64,000 bases of DNA from Kiloniella laminariae (lineage in GTDB: Bacteria; Pseudomonadota; Alphaproteobacteria; Kiloniellales; Kiloniellaceae): the NCBI RefSeq assembly GCF_027214005.1, contig NZ_JAPWGY010000003.1:1-64000 (forward strand), in the 5' to 3' direction. The position numbers were made by a program, and so were the translations under genes. Of this stretch, positions 17,407 to 26,396 are shown piece after piece. Position 1 is the first letter of the stretch. The number at the start of each line of letters is the position of its first letter. The notes under the pieces were generated by a model. It saw only the letters and a list, made by a program, of their open reading frames with translations, did no database searches and was not told the DNA's origin.

Positions 17407-17420
17407 CGTTTCATGAAACG
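17407..17420. promoter_or_regulatory. Perfect 14-base palindrome upstream of ccmC
   Basis: CGTTTCATGAAACG is its own reverse complement. It also shares bases with a small AACGCC/GGCGTT hairpin (17390-17411). It lies about 150 bases before ccmC, in the gap after ccmB. It could be an operator or the remains of a terminator; function is unknown. Confidence 0.3.
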
Positions 17421-17569
17421 GAAAGAGCAAAATCTCAGATCATTGCTCTTGCCACTGGCCAGAATGAAACAACCGGATATCGGCAAGTGACAGATTCACT
17501 GGCCTGACCGGTTCAGGATTTGATAGGGTTCGTTCGAAAACGATCTCGTTACGAGGAAGGTTCAGGACA

Positions 17570-18301
17570 ATGTCGGTCTTTCACCGCTTTGCCAATCCAA
17601 ACCGCTTTTTAAAGCTGACAAACACTGTATTGCCCTGGATTTCGGGGCTGACGGTCTTTTCGTTGTTTGCTGGACTCTATATGGCATTTTTCACCTCACC
17701 TGCCGATTATCAACAGGGTGAGAGTGTGCGAATCATGTATGTCCACGTCCCCGCAGCCTGGATGGCAATGTTTGTCTATAGCTCTATTGCTTTTGCTTCG
17801 GTCTGCGCCCTGATCTGGCGCCACCCGCTGGCTGATCTTGCCGCCAAGGCTTCTGCCCCCATTGGGGCCGGCTTTACCTTTCTTGCTCTGGCAACAGGGG
17901 CGCTTTGGGGCAAACCCATGTGGGGCGCCTGGTGGGTATGGGACGCGAGGCTGACTTCTGTCCTTATCCTGTTTTTCCTCTATCTTGGTCATATGGCCCT
18001 GATGAACGCCTTTGAAGACCAGGAACGCGGTAACAGGGCCGCAGCCGTTCTGGCAATTGTCGGCTTTATCAATGTGCCGATCATCAAGTTTTCCGTTGAC
18101 TGGTGGAACACCCTGCATCAGCCGGCAAGCGTCATGCGTATGGATGGTCCTTCGATAGACCCTTCCATGCTTTGGCCACTCCTGATCATGGGAGTTGCCT
18201 TCAAGCTTTTTTATCTCGTGGTTCTTCTGATCCGGATCAAAAGCGAATTGATTGAAGCAAAACTGCGAAAATATCGCCGGGCCCTGGTTGATAACACCTG
18301 A
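17570..18301 (+). CDS. ccmC: Haem-handling protein CcmC
   Basis: A 243-residue inner-membrane protein with six predicted membrane segments. The haem-handling tryptophan-rich segment reads WGAWWVWDARLTS and sits in the periplasmic loop. EQGESVRIMYVHVP-like and HMALMNAFED segments also match the family. CcmC transfers haem to CcmE. GAGGAAGG precedes the start. The preceding 218-base gap suggests that ccmC has its own promoter in addition to read-through from ccmAB. Confidence 0.94.
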   Translation: MSVFHRFANPNRFLKLTNTVLPWISGLTVFSLFAGLYMAFFTSPADYQQGESVRIMYVHVPAAWMAMFVYSSIAFASVCALIWRHPLADLAAKASAPIGAGFTFLALATGALWGKPMWGAWWVWDARLTSVLILFFLYLGHMALMNAFEDQERGNRAAAVLAIVGFINVPIIKFSVDWWNTLHQPASVMRMDGPSIDPSMLWPLLIMGVAFKLFYLVVLLIRIKSELIEAKLRKYRRALVDNT

Positions 18302-18416
18302 CGCGTCTGGCACAGACCAGATGATAAAATCCCAGAATAGACCATCCAGAGTCAGTCCCCCGGAGCCAGCGACACAACTTCGGAAAAAACAACTGGATGG
18401 TAAAGTAAATTTGATC

Positions 18417-18457
18417 ATGATTTGAATCAAAGACCGACGGCGATAGTGTGACATAAT
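18417..18457 (+). promoter_or_regulatory. Candidate FNR/FixK-type promoter before ccmD
   Basis: ATGAT-TTGA-ATCAA (18417-18430) matches nine of the ten fixed bases of the FNR/FixK consensus TTGAT-N4-ATCAA. It is followed after 21 bases by CATAAT (18452-18457), a five-of-six match to the -10 consensus. This spacing fits a class II activator site near -41.5. Transcription would start near 18464. Control of ccm genes by low oxygen is well known in alphaproteobacteria. Confidence 0.5.
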
Positions 18458-18462
18458 GCCCC

Positions 18463-18501
18463 CCTGTCCTGTAGAGATGAATTGGTTATCTTCAGGACAG
18501 G
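18463..18501 (+). other. Long hairpin at the predicted 5' end of the ccmD-ccmI transcript
   Basis: CCTGTCCTG (18463-18471) pairs perfectly with CAGGACAGG (18493-18501), and AGAT/ATCT can pair inside. If transcription starts near 18464, this stem-loop is at the very 5' end of the mRNA. It could stabilise the message or modulate ccmD translation. It has no U-run on the plus strand, so it is probably not a terminator. Confidence 0.4.
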
Positions 18502-18553
18502 AAAAACAAGCCGGAACAAGATAATCCCGGCATAACACGTTACGCAGGACAGT

Positions 18554-18760
18554 ATGGATCAGTTAACTACCTTTTTCTCCATGGGAAGCTATGGTGCCTA
18601 TGTTTGGCCATCTTATCTGCTGACAGCAGCAGTCATGCTGTCTCTGCTGCTGACAACCCTGCAGCGATTGCGTCGTAATCAGGCCGAACTCGCCGAGCTT
18701 GAGAGCTTGAAAACAGTCGATAAACAGCAGGAACTCCAAGAAAAGGCCGTCCGCTCATGA
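18554..18760 (+). CDS. ccmD: Haem exporter protein CcmD
   Basis: A 68-residue single-pass membrane protein. It starts with MDQLTTFFSMGSYGAYVWPSY, the usual CcmD signature, has one hydrophobic helix (about residues 18-40) and ends in a charged cytoplasmic tail. CcmD helps release holo-CcmE from the CcmABC complex. AGGA lies just before the ATG. The end overlaps ccmE by four bases, and it begins the tight ccmDEFGHI run. Confidence 0.9.
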   Translation: MDQLTTFFSMGSYGAYVWPSYLLTAAVMLSLLLTTLQRLRRNQAELAELESLKTVDKQQELQEKAVRS

Positions 18761-19215
18761 CACGAAAAAGTCGTCGAATCTATATACTGGTCGTGTCTCT
18801 CACCCTTTTGGCAGCGGCCACATTTCTTGTCATAAACGCCCTGGACGAAAACCTTTCCTATTTTCACAGTCCAACAGATCTCAAGACCAAAGAAGTGACC
18901 ATCGGGCGCTCTCTCAGACTGGGTGGTCTGGTCGAGGAAGGCACCTGGGTAAAGCTGGATGGTGGTCTCACTCACCGTTTTTCCATCACAGACAATGCCG
19001 AATCAGTTGAAGTCACCTATAAAGGCATTATGCCCGATCTATTTCGCGAAGGTCAGGGCGTGATCACGGAAGGCAGCCTTAATGAGCAGGGCGAGTTTAT
19101 TGCTCATGAGGTCCTTGCCAAACACGATGAAAACTATATGCCCGCCGAAGTCACCGAAGCTCTCAAGGCTTCTGGTGAATGGCGTGGCGAAGAAGAAGGC
19201 CAGGCAACACAATGA
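18757..19215 (+). CDS. ccmE: Haem chaperone CcmE
   Basis: A 152-residue membrane-anchored periplasmic haem chaperone. The N-terminal anchor is followed by an OB-fold beta barrel containing LGGLVEEGTWV and YKGIMPDLFREGQGVI. The covalent haem-binding histidine is in VLAKHDENYMP, where H and Y are the conserved pair. It receives haem from CcmC and passes it to CcmF. Its stop overlaps the ccmF start (ATGA). Confidence 0.94.
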   Translation: MTRKSRRIYILVVSLTLLAAATFLVINALDENLSYFHSPTDLKTKEVTIGRSLRLGGLVEEGTWVKLDGGLTHRFSITDNAESVEVTYKGIMPDLFREGQGVITEGSLNEQGEFIAHEVLAKHDENYMPAEVTEALKASGEWRGEEEGQATQ

Positions 19216-21206
19216 TTGCGGAACTGGGACAGTTTGCCATTATCATGGCCTTGCTGGCAGCTGTGGTTCAAGCCACACTGCCGCTGATCGGCGCTGAACG
19301 GCTCGACAGCCGGTTAATGAATTTTGGTGGACAGGCCGCTCTAATTCAGATGTTTTTTGCCACCCTTGCTTTTGGCTGCCTGACCCAGGCCTATATCGTC
19401 TCTGACTTTACCCTCTTGAATGTTGCCGAGAATTCCCACTCCAGTAAACCGATGCTCTACAAGATTACCGGTGTCTGGGGCAATCATGAAGGCTCCATGC
19501 TGCTGTGGGTCCTTATTCTTGCTGTCTTTGGTGCAGCCGTTGCCGCCTTTGGCCGCAATCTCCCAGCTACACTCAAGGCACGGGTCCTCGCCATCCAGGC
19601 GATGATCGGTGTCGGTTTCCTGACCTTTCTGATTTTCACCTCCAATCCCTTTACCCGCCTTGTAACTCCCCCTCTGAACGGGAATGATCTTAATCCGCTG
19701 TTGCAAGATCCCGGCCTCGCCTTTCACCCCCCAATGCTCTACATCGGCTATGTCGGTTTTTCCGTCGCCTTTTCCTTTGCTATCGCGGCGCTGATAGAAG
19801 GCAAGGTTGATGCGGCCTGGGCACGCTGGGTCAGACCCTGGACTCTGACGGCCTGGACCTTCTTGACTGGCGGGATTGTTCTGGGCAGCTGGTGGGCCTA
19901 TTACGAACTTGGCTGGGGCGGCTGGTGGTTCTGGGATCCGGTAGAAAACGTCTCCTTTATGCCCTGGCTCATGGGGACAGCACTGCTGCATTCCGCCATT
20001 GTCGTCGAGAAACGCAATTCATTGAAAGTCTGGACCATCCTGCTGGCCATCCTGACCTTCTCGCTTTCTCTTATCGGCACCTTCATTGTCCGTTCCGGTT
20101 TGCTGACATCAGTCCATGCCTTTGCCGTCAATCCCGAACGGGGTATCTTCATCCTCTTCCTGCTTGCCATCGCCATTGGCGGCTCTCTGACGTTATTCGC
20201 CCTGCGCGCACCCGCCCTTAAAGCGGGGGGGATTTTCTCCCCGATCAGCCGCGAAGGCGGCCTGTTGCTGAACAACCTCTTGCTCAGCACCGCCTGCGCC
20301 ACAGTCTTTCTTGGTACGCTTTATCCACTCTTTCTCGAGGCCATTGGCGGCGGGCGGGTTTCCATCGGACCACCGTTTTATAACAACACCTTCGTTCCGG
20401 TGATGATACCTCTGTTGTTGCTTGTCTGTGTTGGTGCCCACCTGCCCTGGAAACGGGCAGATCTCCTGGGTGTCCTTGGCCGACTGAAATTTGCCGGACT
20501 CGCCACCATCATCGCTGCGCTTGTTGCCTGGTATATTGCCGATGGAGGACCTCTTCTGGCCATTCTGGGGCTGGGAATGGCAAGCTGGTTACTGCTCGGT
20601 ACGATCAGTGAATGGATGGACCGGATCAAGCTGTTCCGCGCCCCTCTTTCCACCAGCTGGCAGCGTGCCATTAACCTTCCCGGATCAGTCTGGGGGATGA
20701 CACTCGCCCACGGCGGCTTGGCCATTGCCGTAGCCGGGATGATCGCGACGACAGCCTGGAAGGTCGAAGAAGTTGCCATCCTCAAACCCGGGGAAACTCT
20801 GAGTGTTTTCGGGACGGACTATCGTTTCGAAGGTGTGCGGGAGATCACAGGTCCGAATTATGGGGCAATTGAGGGCACCTTCGTGGTGAGCCAAAACGGC
20901 GAGTATATGGCGACATTGAAGCCGGAAAAACGCCTCTATAATGTTCAGAAAATGCCAACTACCGAAGCGGCAATCCATTCAACCTTTGTCGGCGATTATT
21001 ATGCTGTCATCGGCGATCCGGACGGCACGGGGGGGTGGACTGTCAGGATCTACCGCGAACCGCTGGTCACCTGGATCTGGTTCGGCTGCGGACTTATGGT
21101 TTTTGCCGGACTGGTTTCTCTGGCTGACAGGCGTTTGAGGGTCGGTGCCCCGGCGGATAAAAAACAAGCACGTCTGCCACGCAAAGCAGCAGAGGCCTCC
21201 TCATGA
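19212..21206 (+). CDS. ccmF: Cytochrome c haem lyase subunit CcmF
   Basis: A 664-residue polytopic membrane protein that, with CcmH, ligates haem to apocytochrome c. The tryptophan-rich motif WGGWWFWDPVENVSFMPWL is present. ITGVWGNHEGSMLLW and LLQDPGLAFHPPMLYIGYVG supply conserved histidines for haem b. I start it at 19212, where the ATG overlaps the ccmE stop. An in-frame ATG at 19179 lies inside ccmE. The gene overlaps ccmG by four bases. Confidence 0.95.
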   Translation: MIAELGQFAIIMALLAAVVQATLPLIGAERLDSRLMNFGGQAALIQMFFATLAFGCLTQAYIVSDFTLLNVAENSHSSKPMLYKITGVWGNHEGSMLLWVLILAVFGAAVAAFGRNLPATLKARVLAIQAMIGVGFLTFLIFTSNPFTRLVTPPLNGNDLNPLLQDPGLAFHPPMLYIGYVGFSVAFSFAIAALIEGKVDAAWARWVRPWTLTAWTFLTGGIVLGSWWAYYELGWGGWWFWDPVENVSFMPWLMGTALLHSAIVVEKRNSLKVWTILLAILTFSLSLIGTFIVRSGLLTSVHAFAVNPERGIFILFLLAIAIGGSLTLFALRAPALKAGGIFSPISREGGLLLNNLLLSTACATVFLGTLYPLFLEAIGGGRVSIGPPFYNNTFVPVMIPLLLLVCVGAHLPWKRADLLGVLGRLKFAGLATIIAALVAWYIADGGPLLAILGLGMASWLLLGTISEWMDRIKLFRAPLSTSWQRAINLPGSVWGMTLAHGGLAIAVAGMIATTAWKVEEVAILKPGETLSVFGTDYRFEGVREITGPNYGAIEGTFVVSQNGEYMATLKPEKRLYNVQKMPTTEAAIHSTFVGDYYAVIGDPDGTGGWTVRIYREPLVTWIWFGCGLMVFAGLVSLADRRLRVGAPADKKQARLPRKAAEASS

Positions 21207-21760
21207 ACAGAAAAGTTCTTTTTCTCCTCCCTCTGCTGGTGACTATTACCATCTTCGGATATTTTTTCTGGGCATTGACCTCCCCTGGTCGCGACCCTAA
21301 AAAATTACCCTCGGTTCTGATCGACAAGCCTGCACCGATGTTTGATCTTGTTGGCCTCGAAGGCCTGGATGTGCCAGGGTTTGCGCGACAGGACCTGACA
21401 GACAACGGCAAGATATCCGTGGTAAATATCTTTGCCTCCTGGTGTATTCCCTGTCTCGCCGAACATCCCTATATGCTCAAACTCGGCGCAAGAGATGATA
21501 TCAACCTTTTCGCCATCAACTATCGGGACAAGCCAGAAGATGCCCTGAAGTGGCTCAAGAAACACGGAAACCCCTATCACCGTATTGGACGCGATCCCAA
21601 CAGTCGCGCTGGGATCGACTGGGGTGTGTATGGTGTTCCTGAAACCTTCATTGTCGATTCTGGTGGCACCATTCGCTATAAACATGTTGGCCCCCTGAAC
21701 ACGGGGGATCTGGAAAATATTATTCTTCCAATCATTGAAAACCTTCAAGCACAGCAATAG
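21203..21760 (+). CDS. ccmG: Thiol-disulfide oxidoreductase CcmG/DsbE
   Basis: A 185-residue thioredoxin-fold protein anchored by an N-terminal hydrophobic helix (residues 5-25). The active site is ASWCIPCLAEHPYM, and the cis-proline region is WGVYGVPETFIVD. It reduces the haem-binding CxxCH cysteines of apocytochrome c in the periplasm. It starts within the ccmF stop (ATGA). A 29-base gap follows before ccmH. Confidence 0.93.
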   Translation: MNRKVLFLLPLLVTITIFGYFFWALTSPGRDPKKLPSVLIDKPAPMFDLVGLEGLDVPGFARQDLTDNGKISVVNIFASWCIPCLAEHPYMLKLGARDDINLFAINYRDKPEDALKWLKKHGNPYHRIGRDPNSRAGIDWGVYGVPETFIVDSGGTIRYKHVGPLNTGDLENIILPIIENLQAQQ

Positions 21761-21789
21761 CCATAGACCGCTAGGGAAGCTCTGTACTT

Positions 21790-22293
21790 ATGCGCGCCAC
21801 CATTAATGCTACAGGCCTCGGCCTGCTGTTCTTTACCCTGATGCTTCTGATGGCAATTAATCTTGCCCATGCTGTCGAGCCGGATGAAATCCTCGACGAT
21901 CCCGTTTTGGAGGCCCGCGCCCGCGAAATTTCCCAGGAAGTTCGCTGCCCGGTCTGCCAGAACGAGCCAATCGATTCCTCCAACGCCGAACTCGCCCGGG
22001 AACTCCGTCTTGTTGTGCGCGAACGGCTGGTTGCGGGTGACAGTGATGAGCAGGTCAAAAACTACCTTGCAGATCGCTACGGAGACTTCGTGCTGTTTCG
22101 CCCACCTGTGAAAACGACAACATATCTGTTATGGGCAGGACCGGGGTTGTTTTTTCTCCTCGGCGGGGTGGGAGTTTTCTTTTTTTATCGGGGCAGCCGA
22201 CGCCAAAAGGTACCCACACCACTCAGCCCGGAAGAACAGAGCAAACTCGATCAACTTCTCGCTGATAAGAGCGGCAAAGAGGATTCCGCATGA
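21790..22293 (+). CDS. ccmH: Cytochrome c maturation protein CcmH (CycL)
   Basis: A 167-residue protein with a signal peptide ending near AHA, a three-helix redox domain and a C-terminal membrane helix (about residues 110-135). The conserved thiol motif is VRCPVCQNEPIDSSNAEL. It keeps apocytochrome c reduced and works with CcmF and CcmI in haem ligation. AGGGAAG precedes the start. Its stop overlaps ccmI (ATGA). Confidence 0.93.
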   Translation: MRATINATGLGLLFFTLMLLMAINLAHAVEPDEILDDPVLEARAREISQEVRCPVCQNEPIDSSNAELARELRLVVRERLVAGDSDEQVKNYLADRYGDFVLFRPPVKTTTYLLWAGPGLFFLLGGVGVFFFYRGSRRQKVPTPLSPEEQSKLDQLLADKSGKEDSA

Positions 22294-23513
22294 TTTTCTG
22301 GATCACAATTGCAACACTGAGTGCACTTTCCCTGCTTGTGCTCCTGAAGCCCTTGATGAAAAGCGCTGAATCAGCCCCCGCCGATACCGCTGAATCCGAC
22401 CTCGCAGTCTATAAAGACCAGCTCGAGGAAATCGAGCGGGATTTGTCTGCCGGAAACCTTGCTCCTACACAGGCAGAAACAGCAAAACTGGAAATTCAAC
22501 GCCGGATTCTCAACGCCAGCGATGGCCAGTCCTCAACAACAAGCGGCAATCCGCTCCCGGCACCTGCCATCCGGGCTCTCGTCTGGGGTCTGGTCGTCTC
22601 CTTTCCGCTCGGTGGTATCCTGCTTTATCTCCAGCTCGGGAGCCCCGATCTGGGAGGTCAGCCCTTTGCCCAGCGGGATATTGCGGCTGAACAGGCCACA
22701 ATCATCAACCAGCAGGAAAATGCCCGGAACAGTGAAATGCTGATACTGGCTGAAAAACTGGAAGCCCGTCTGAAGCAAGATCCGGAAAAACCTGATGGCT
22801 GGATGTTGCTGGGCAGTACCTATGCTGAACTTCAGGAGTTCGCCCGCGCCGAAGAAGCTTTCCGGAATGCCGAAAAATTCAGCCCCCCTTCACCGGTCAT
22901 TTACGGGGCGATTGGGGAAATGCTTGTCGTCCAGAACAACGGTCAGGTCACCAATGAAGCCATCAAGCTTTTTCGACAGTCACTGGAACTGGACCCCCGT
23001 GATGCCCGCGGTCTCTATTACAGTGGCCTGGCTCTGGCCCAGGCCGGGGACACCAATAGCGCCCTGCAGGTCTGGCTTACCCTGCGCAAAACTACTCAGG
23101 AAGATGACCCCTGGCTCCCCGTGCTTGATTCGCGCATTGGCGAATTGGCTGACACCCTGCAACTGAATGCTGAGGAACTTATCGCTACAGCGCCAGCTCT
23201 TTCCGCGGCGCTCCCCGAAAGTCAGCGCCCAGTTGGACCAGATTCAGAAGACATGGCCGCAGCAGCCGAACTCAGCAACGAAGATCGTCAGGCCATGATC
23301 AATGGCATGGTCGATCAACTGGCAGAACGGCTCGAAGCCACGCCGGATGATTTCGAGGGCTGGTTAAGGCTCATCCGCTCCTATCACACCCTGGGACGTG
23401 GCGATGATCTCGCAACAGCTCTTGAACAGGCCGAAAAGGCTGCCTCCCGACAGGCAGATGCGTCTCTTGCCTCGACACAGCTTCAGGACCTGAAAAAAGA
23501 ACTCGATCTTTGA
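22290..23513 (+). CDS. ccmI: Cytochrome c biogenesis protein CcmI (CycH), TPR protein
   Basis: A 407-residue protein with two N-terminal membrane segments (residues 1-20 and about 92-115), a cytoplasmic loop between them rich in acidic residues, and a periplasmic TPR domain. TPR helices are visible at DGWMLLGSTYAELQEFARAEEAF and at AIKLFRQSLELDPRDARGL. CcmI holds the C-terminal helix of apocytochrome c and delivers it to CcmF/CcmH. It is the last gene of the ccmDEFGHI run. Confidence 0.9.
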   Translation: MIFWITIATLSALSLLVLLKPLMKSAESAPADTAESDLAVYKDQLEEIERDLSAGNLAPTQAETAKLEIQRRILNASDGQSSTTSGNPLPAPAIRALVWGLVVSFPLGGILLYLQLGSPDLGGQPFAQRDIAAEQATIINQQENARNSEMLILAEKLEARLKQDPEKPDGWMLLGSTYAELQEFARAEEAFRNAEKFSPPSPVIYGAIGEMLVVQNNGQVTNEAIKLFRQSLELDPRDARGLYYSGLALAQAGDTNSALQVWLTLRKTTQEDDPWLPVLDSRIGELADTLQLNAEELIATAPALSAALPESQRPVGPDSEDMAAAAELSNEDRQAMINGMVDQLAERLEATPDDFEGWLRLIRSYHTLGRGDDLATALEQAEKAASRQADASLASTQLQDLKKELDL

Positions 23514-23895
23514 ACCGCCCGCAAAAGAGGCCCAACCGATGAGCAGGCCGTCAAAGCAAAAACCTGACAGGTTGCTCGGCCTCTCCACGCGCTCAAAACG
23601 AGTGTAACTATTACAAATCTGGCATGTCAGACGCGCAAATATCAGCCTGGAGACATCAATATTTCTCTTTTTGATGACTCAGGCAGCAGAAGTCTCTGTT
23701 AATTTAAAGAAATATTCTTCCGTTTCCAGAGCCTCACCGGAATATTCTGCGCCTTGAACGGCCTGTACAGAATTATCTTCACTTTCCGCTACAGGCCTTT
23801 CGCCTCAACTCTTTTTTCTTTCAATTATAACAAAACAACACTAATTTCGTTAGGAACGAAAAACAGCAATAAATAAAACAACGGGAACAGATCAT
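23514..23895. other. Intergenic region with hairpins between ccmI and the amino acid transporter
   Basis: No gene is supported. AGAGGCC (about 23532) and GGCCTCT (about 23577) can close a long, loosely paired stem after ccmI. GGCCTGTA (23760-23767) and TACAGGCC (23790-23797) form a perfect 8-pair stem around a 22-base loop, with a T-rich stretch about 12 bases further on, so it may be the ccmI terminator. TTTCGT-N5-ACGAAA (23845-23861) is a small palindrome 35 bases before the transporter start and could be an operator. Confidence 0.4.
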
Positions 23896-24693
23896 ATGGC
23901 GTCAGTCGCCACGGCAACAGCAGATCAGATACCCGCTCTTGTCTGTGAAGATATCCACAAATCTTTCGGTTCCATCGAAGTTCTGAAGGGAGTTTCCCTT
24001 ACAGCCAACGAAGGTGATGTGATATCCATGCTAGGCTCGAGCGGTTCCGGAAAGAGTACTTTCCTCCGCTGTATCAACCTGCTTGAAACGCCAAATGCGG
24101 GACAGGTCACAGTCAGTGGTGAACTGATCAAGATGGCCACCAATAAAAAAGGCGAATACCTCCCGACCGATCCCAGGCAGATCGAAAAAATCCGAACCAA
24201 GCTGGCTATGGTGTTCCAGGGCTTTAACCTCTGGTCACATATGACCACGCTGGAAAACATTATCGAGGCTCCGATCCATGTCCTTGGTTTAAGCAAGGCT
24301 GAAGCAACAGAGCGCGCCAAAGCGGTTATGGATAAAGTCGGCATTTATGAACGTCGTGACTATTACCCCGCCCATATGTCCGGCGGACAGCAACAGCGTG
24401 TCGCCATTGCCCGTGCTTTGGCTATGGAACCCAAAGTCATGCTGTTTGACGAACCAACCTCGGCGCTCGATCCAGAGCTGGTCGGGGAAGTGCTCAAGGT
24501 CATGCGTGATCTGGCCGATGAAGGCCGCACCATGATTGTGGTAACCCATGAGATGGGATTTGCCAGAGAAGTTTCCTCTGAGACAATTTTCCTGCATCAA
24601 GGGCGTATACTCGAACAAGGACCGCCAAAAGAAGTCTTTGGAAATCCAAAATCTGAACGCTTTCAACAGTTTCTCGCTGGAAACCTGAAGTAA
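23896..24693 (+). CDS. Polar amino acid ABC transporter ATP-binding protein, HisP-like
   Basis: A 265-residue ATPase. Walker A is [10 protein letters not shown], the signature [15 protein letters not shown] and Walker [14 protein letters not shown]. The PAAT-family FRCINLLE-type segment and [13 protein letters not shown] are typical of HisP/GlnQ proteins. It energises uptake by the two permeases encoded downstream. It is the first gene of a four-gene cluster, with 46 bases to the binding protein. Confidence 0.92.
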   Translation: MASVATATADQIPALVCEDIHKSFGSIEVLKGVSLTANEGDVISMLGSSGSGKSTFLRCINLLETPNAGQVTVSGELIKMATNKKGEYLPTDPRQIEKIRTKLAMVFQGFNLWSHMTTLENIIEAPIHVLGLSKAEATERAKAVMDKVGIYERRDYYPAHMSGGQQQRVAIARALAMEPKVMLFDEPTSALDPELVGEVLKVMRDLADEGRTMIVVTHEMGFAREVSSETIFLHQGRILEQGPPKEVFGNPKSERFQQFLAGNLK

Positions 24694-24739
24694 ATCAATT
24701 CAGAATAGAAAAATAATAAACCGACTAGGGAGTCATCAA

Positions 24740-25504
24740 ATGAAGAAGTTTATTGTTGCTGCCGTTGCTGCAGCTATGACATTTGCAGCAGGTTCTGCCT
24801 CTGCACAGGAAGAAATCCGTATTGGTGTTGAAGGGGCCTACCCCCCTTTCAGCAGTGTCGACCCGAGTGGCAATCTTGTCGGATTTGACATCGAGATCGC
24901 CAATGCGCTTTGTGATGAGATGAAAGTCAAATGTACTCTGGTAACCCAGGACTGGGACGGAATTATTCCGGCTCTGCTGGCGAAAAAGTACGATGCGATT
25001 ATCGCCTCTATGTCGATCACCGAAGAACGCAAGCAGAAGGTTGATTTCTCAGAGAAATACTACAACACTCCGGCACGTTTCCTGCGTAAAAAGGGTTCCG
25101 GCATTGAAATCACAGCCGAAGGCCTCAAAGGCAAAAGTGTTGGCGTACAGCGTGGTACAATCCACGACACCTTCCTGACCGCAGAATTCCCTGATGTTGA
25201 AATCAAACGTTACGGCACCCAGGACGAAGCCTATCTTGACATGACTGCTGGTCGTGTGGATCTGCTGCTGGCTGATTCTGTTGCCATGGACGACGGCTTT
25301 GTCAAAACCGACGCTGGTAAAGACTACGAACTCTTTGGTCCTTCCTACAGCGAGCCAAAATACTTTGGTGAGGGTGCCGGTATTGCCGTTCGTAAAAGCG
25401 ACACTGAATTGCGTGACCGTCTAAGCGCAGCTATCATGGCAATCAGAGCCAATGGCGTTTACAAATCCATCAACGACAAATATTTCGACTTCGATATCTA
25501 TTAA
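24740..25504 (+). CDS. Periplasmic amino acid-binding protein, HisJ/ArgT-like
   Basis: A 254-residue protein with a signal peptide ending at ASA-Q. The SBP family 3 marks are IRIGVEGAYPPFSSVDPSGNLVGFD, WDGIIPALLAKKYDAIIASM and ITEERKQKVDFSEKYY. The spacing and the VGVQRGTI segment match lysine/arginine/ornithine/histidine-binding proteins, so a basic amino acid is the likely ligand (inference). AGGGAG precedes the start. It is followed by an intrinsic terminator, so it is probably made in excess over the permeases. Confidence 0.9.
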   Translation: MKKFIVAAVAAAMTFAAGSASAQEEIRIGVEGAYPPFSSVDPSGNLVGFDIEIANALCDEMKVKCTLVTQDWDGIIPALLAKKYDAIIASMSITEERKQKVDFSEKYYNTPARFLRKKGSGIEITAEGLKGKSVGVQRGTIHDTFLTAEFPDVEIKRYGTQDEAYLDMTAGRVDLLLADSVAMDDGFVKTDAGKDYELFGPSYSEPKYFGEGAGIAVRKSDTELRDRLSAAIMAIRANGVYKSINDKYFDFDIY

Positions 25505-25555
25505 GATCGAAGGCGGATTTGATTCTGCCGTCTTTTGGCGGCGAATAGCGTAATG

Positions 25556-25592
25556 AGCACCGCCAGAGTCACAACTCTGGTGGTGCTTTTTT
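25556..25592 (+). terminator. Intra-operon intrinsic terminator after the binding protein gene
   Basis: AGCACCGCCAGAGT (25556-25569) pairs with ACTCTGGTGGTGCT (25574-25587), 14 pairs with one G-U wobble, around a CACA loop. It is followed by six T. It lies between the binding protein gene and the first permease gene, so it should reduce expression of the permeases relative to the binding protein. Confidence 0.85.
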
Positions 25593-25628
25593 AAAAGGGA
25601 ACGATCTCAAGAAGATCGTATAAGAAAT

Positions 25629-26396
25629 ATGCTTGATCTGGAAGGCTATGGGTATGGCATCATTGTGGAAGGTGCGGGGGTGACATTGTTTGTCGCGCTC
25701 AGCTCTCTTTTCATTGCCGTGCTTCTGGGGATGACAGCCGCCCTTGCAAAGCTGTCAAACAGTCCTACAGCGCAAGCCATTGCCGGAATCTATACGACGG
25801 TTATCCGAGGCGTTCCTGACCTTGTCCTGATGCTGTTGATTTTTTTCGGTGGCCAGATCTTTATCAATAATCTGCCAGACAACCTTCTGGAACTGCTTCT
25901 CTACATCGGCGAGAAAACCGATCAGGGAGATGCTCTAAAAATCTCCATGGCACCGTACCTCGACTGGGGATATATCGATGTTAACCCCATGATTGCCGGG
26001 ATTTTGACCATCGGTTTTATCTTTGGTGCCTATATGGGCGAGACCTTCAGAGGCGCCATTTTGGCCGTAGATCGTGGCATGCTCGAAGCGGGCACAGCTT
26101 ACGGTATGTCCAAAATACAGATTACCCGTCGGATACTTATTCCTCAGATGATGCGACACGCCCTGCCTGGTTTTGGGAATAACTGGCTGGTTCTTATGAA
26201 GGCAACTGCGCTGGTATCCATTATCGGGCTTTCTGATATGGTTCGCCGCGCGGGACTGGCGGCTGGTGCAACGCGAGAACCTTTCAAATATTATCTGGTT
26301 GTGGCCCTCGTCTTCCTGTTCTTTACAACCTTGTCTATCTGGTTCCTGAAGTGGGCGGAACGCCGTTACAGTGTTGGTGTCAGGAGAATGAGCTAA
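25629..26396 (+). CDS. Amino acid ABC transporter permease, HisQ-like
   Basis: A 255-residue inner-membrane protein of the polar amino acid permease family. It has about five membrane segments and the coupling-loop motif EAGTAYGMSKIQITRRILIPQMMRHALPG, the usual EAA-type contact with the ATPase. IRGVPDLVLMLLIFFGG is typical of HisQ. The ribosome binding site is weak. It overlaps the next permease gene by one base (TAATG). Confidence 0.9.
   Translation: MLDLEGYGYGIIVEGAGVTLFVALSSLFIAVLLGMTAALAKLSNSPTAQAIAGIYTTVIRGVPDLVLMLLIFFGGQIFINNLPDNLLELLLYIGEKTDQGDALKISMAPYLDWGYIDVNPMIAGILTIGFIFGAYMGETFRGAILAVDRGMLEAGTAYGMSKIQITRRILIPQMMRHALPGFGNNWLVLMKATALVSIIGLSDMVRRAGLAAGATREPFKYYLVVALVFLFFTTLSIWFLKWAERRYSVGVRRMS

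Noticed and set aside
17696-18538. 280-residue minus-strand frame
   Set aside because: Lies mostly opposite ccmC and has the composition of a shadow frame.
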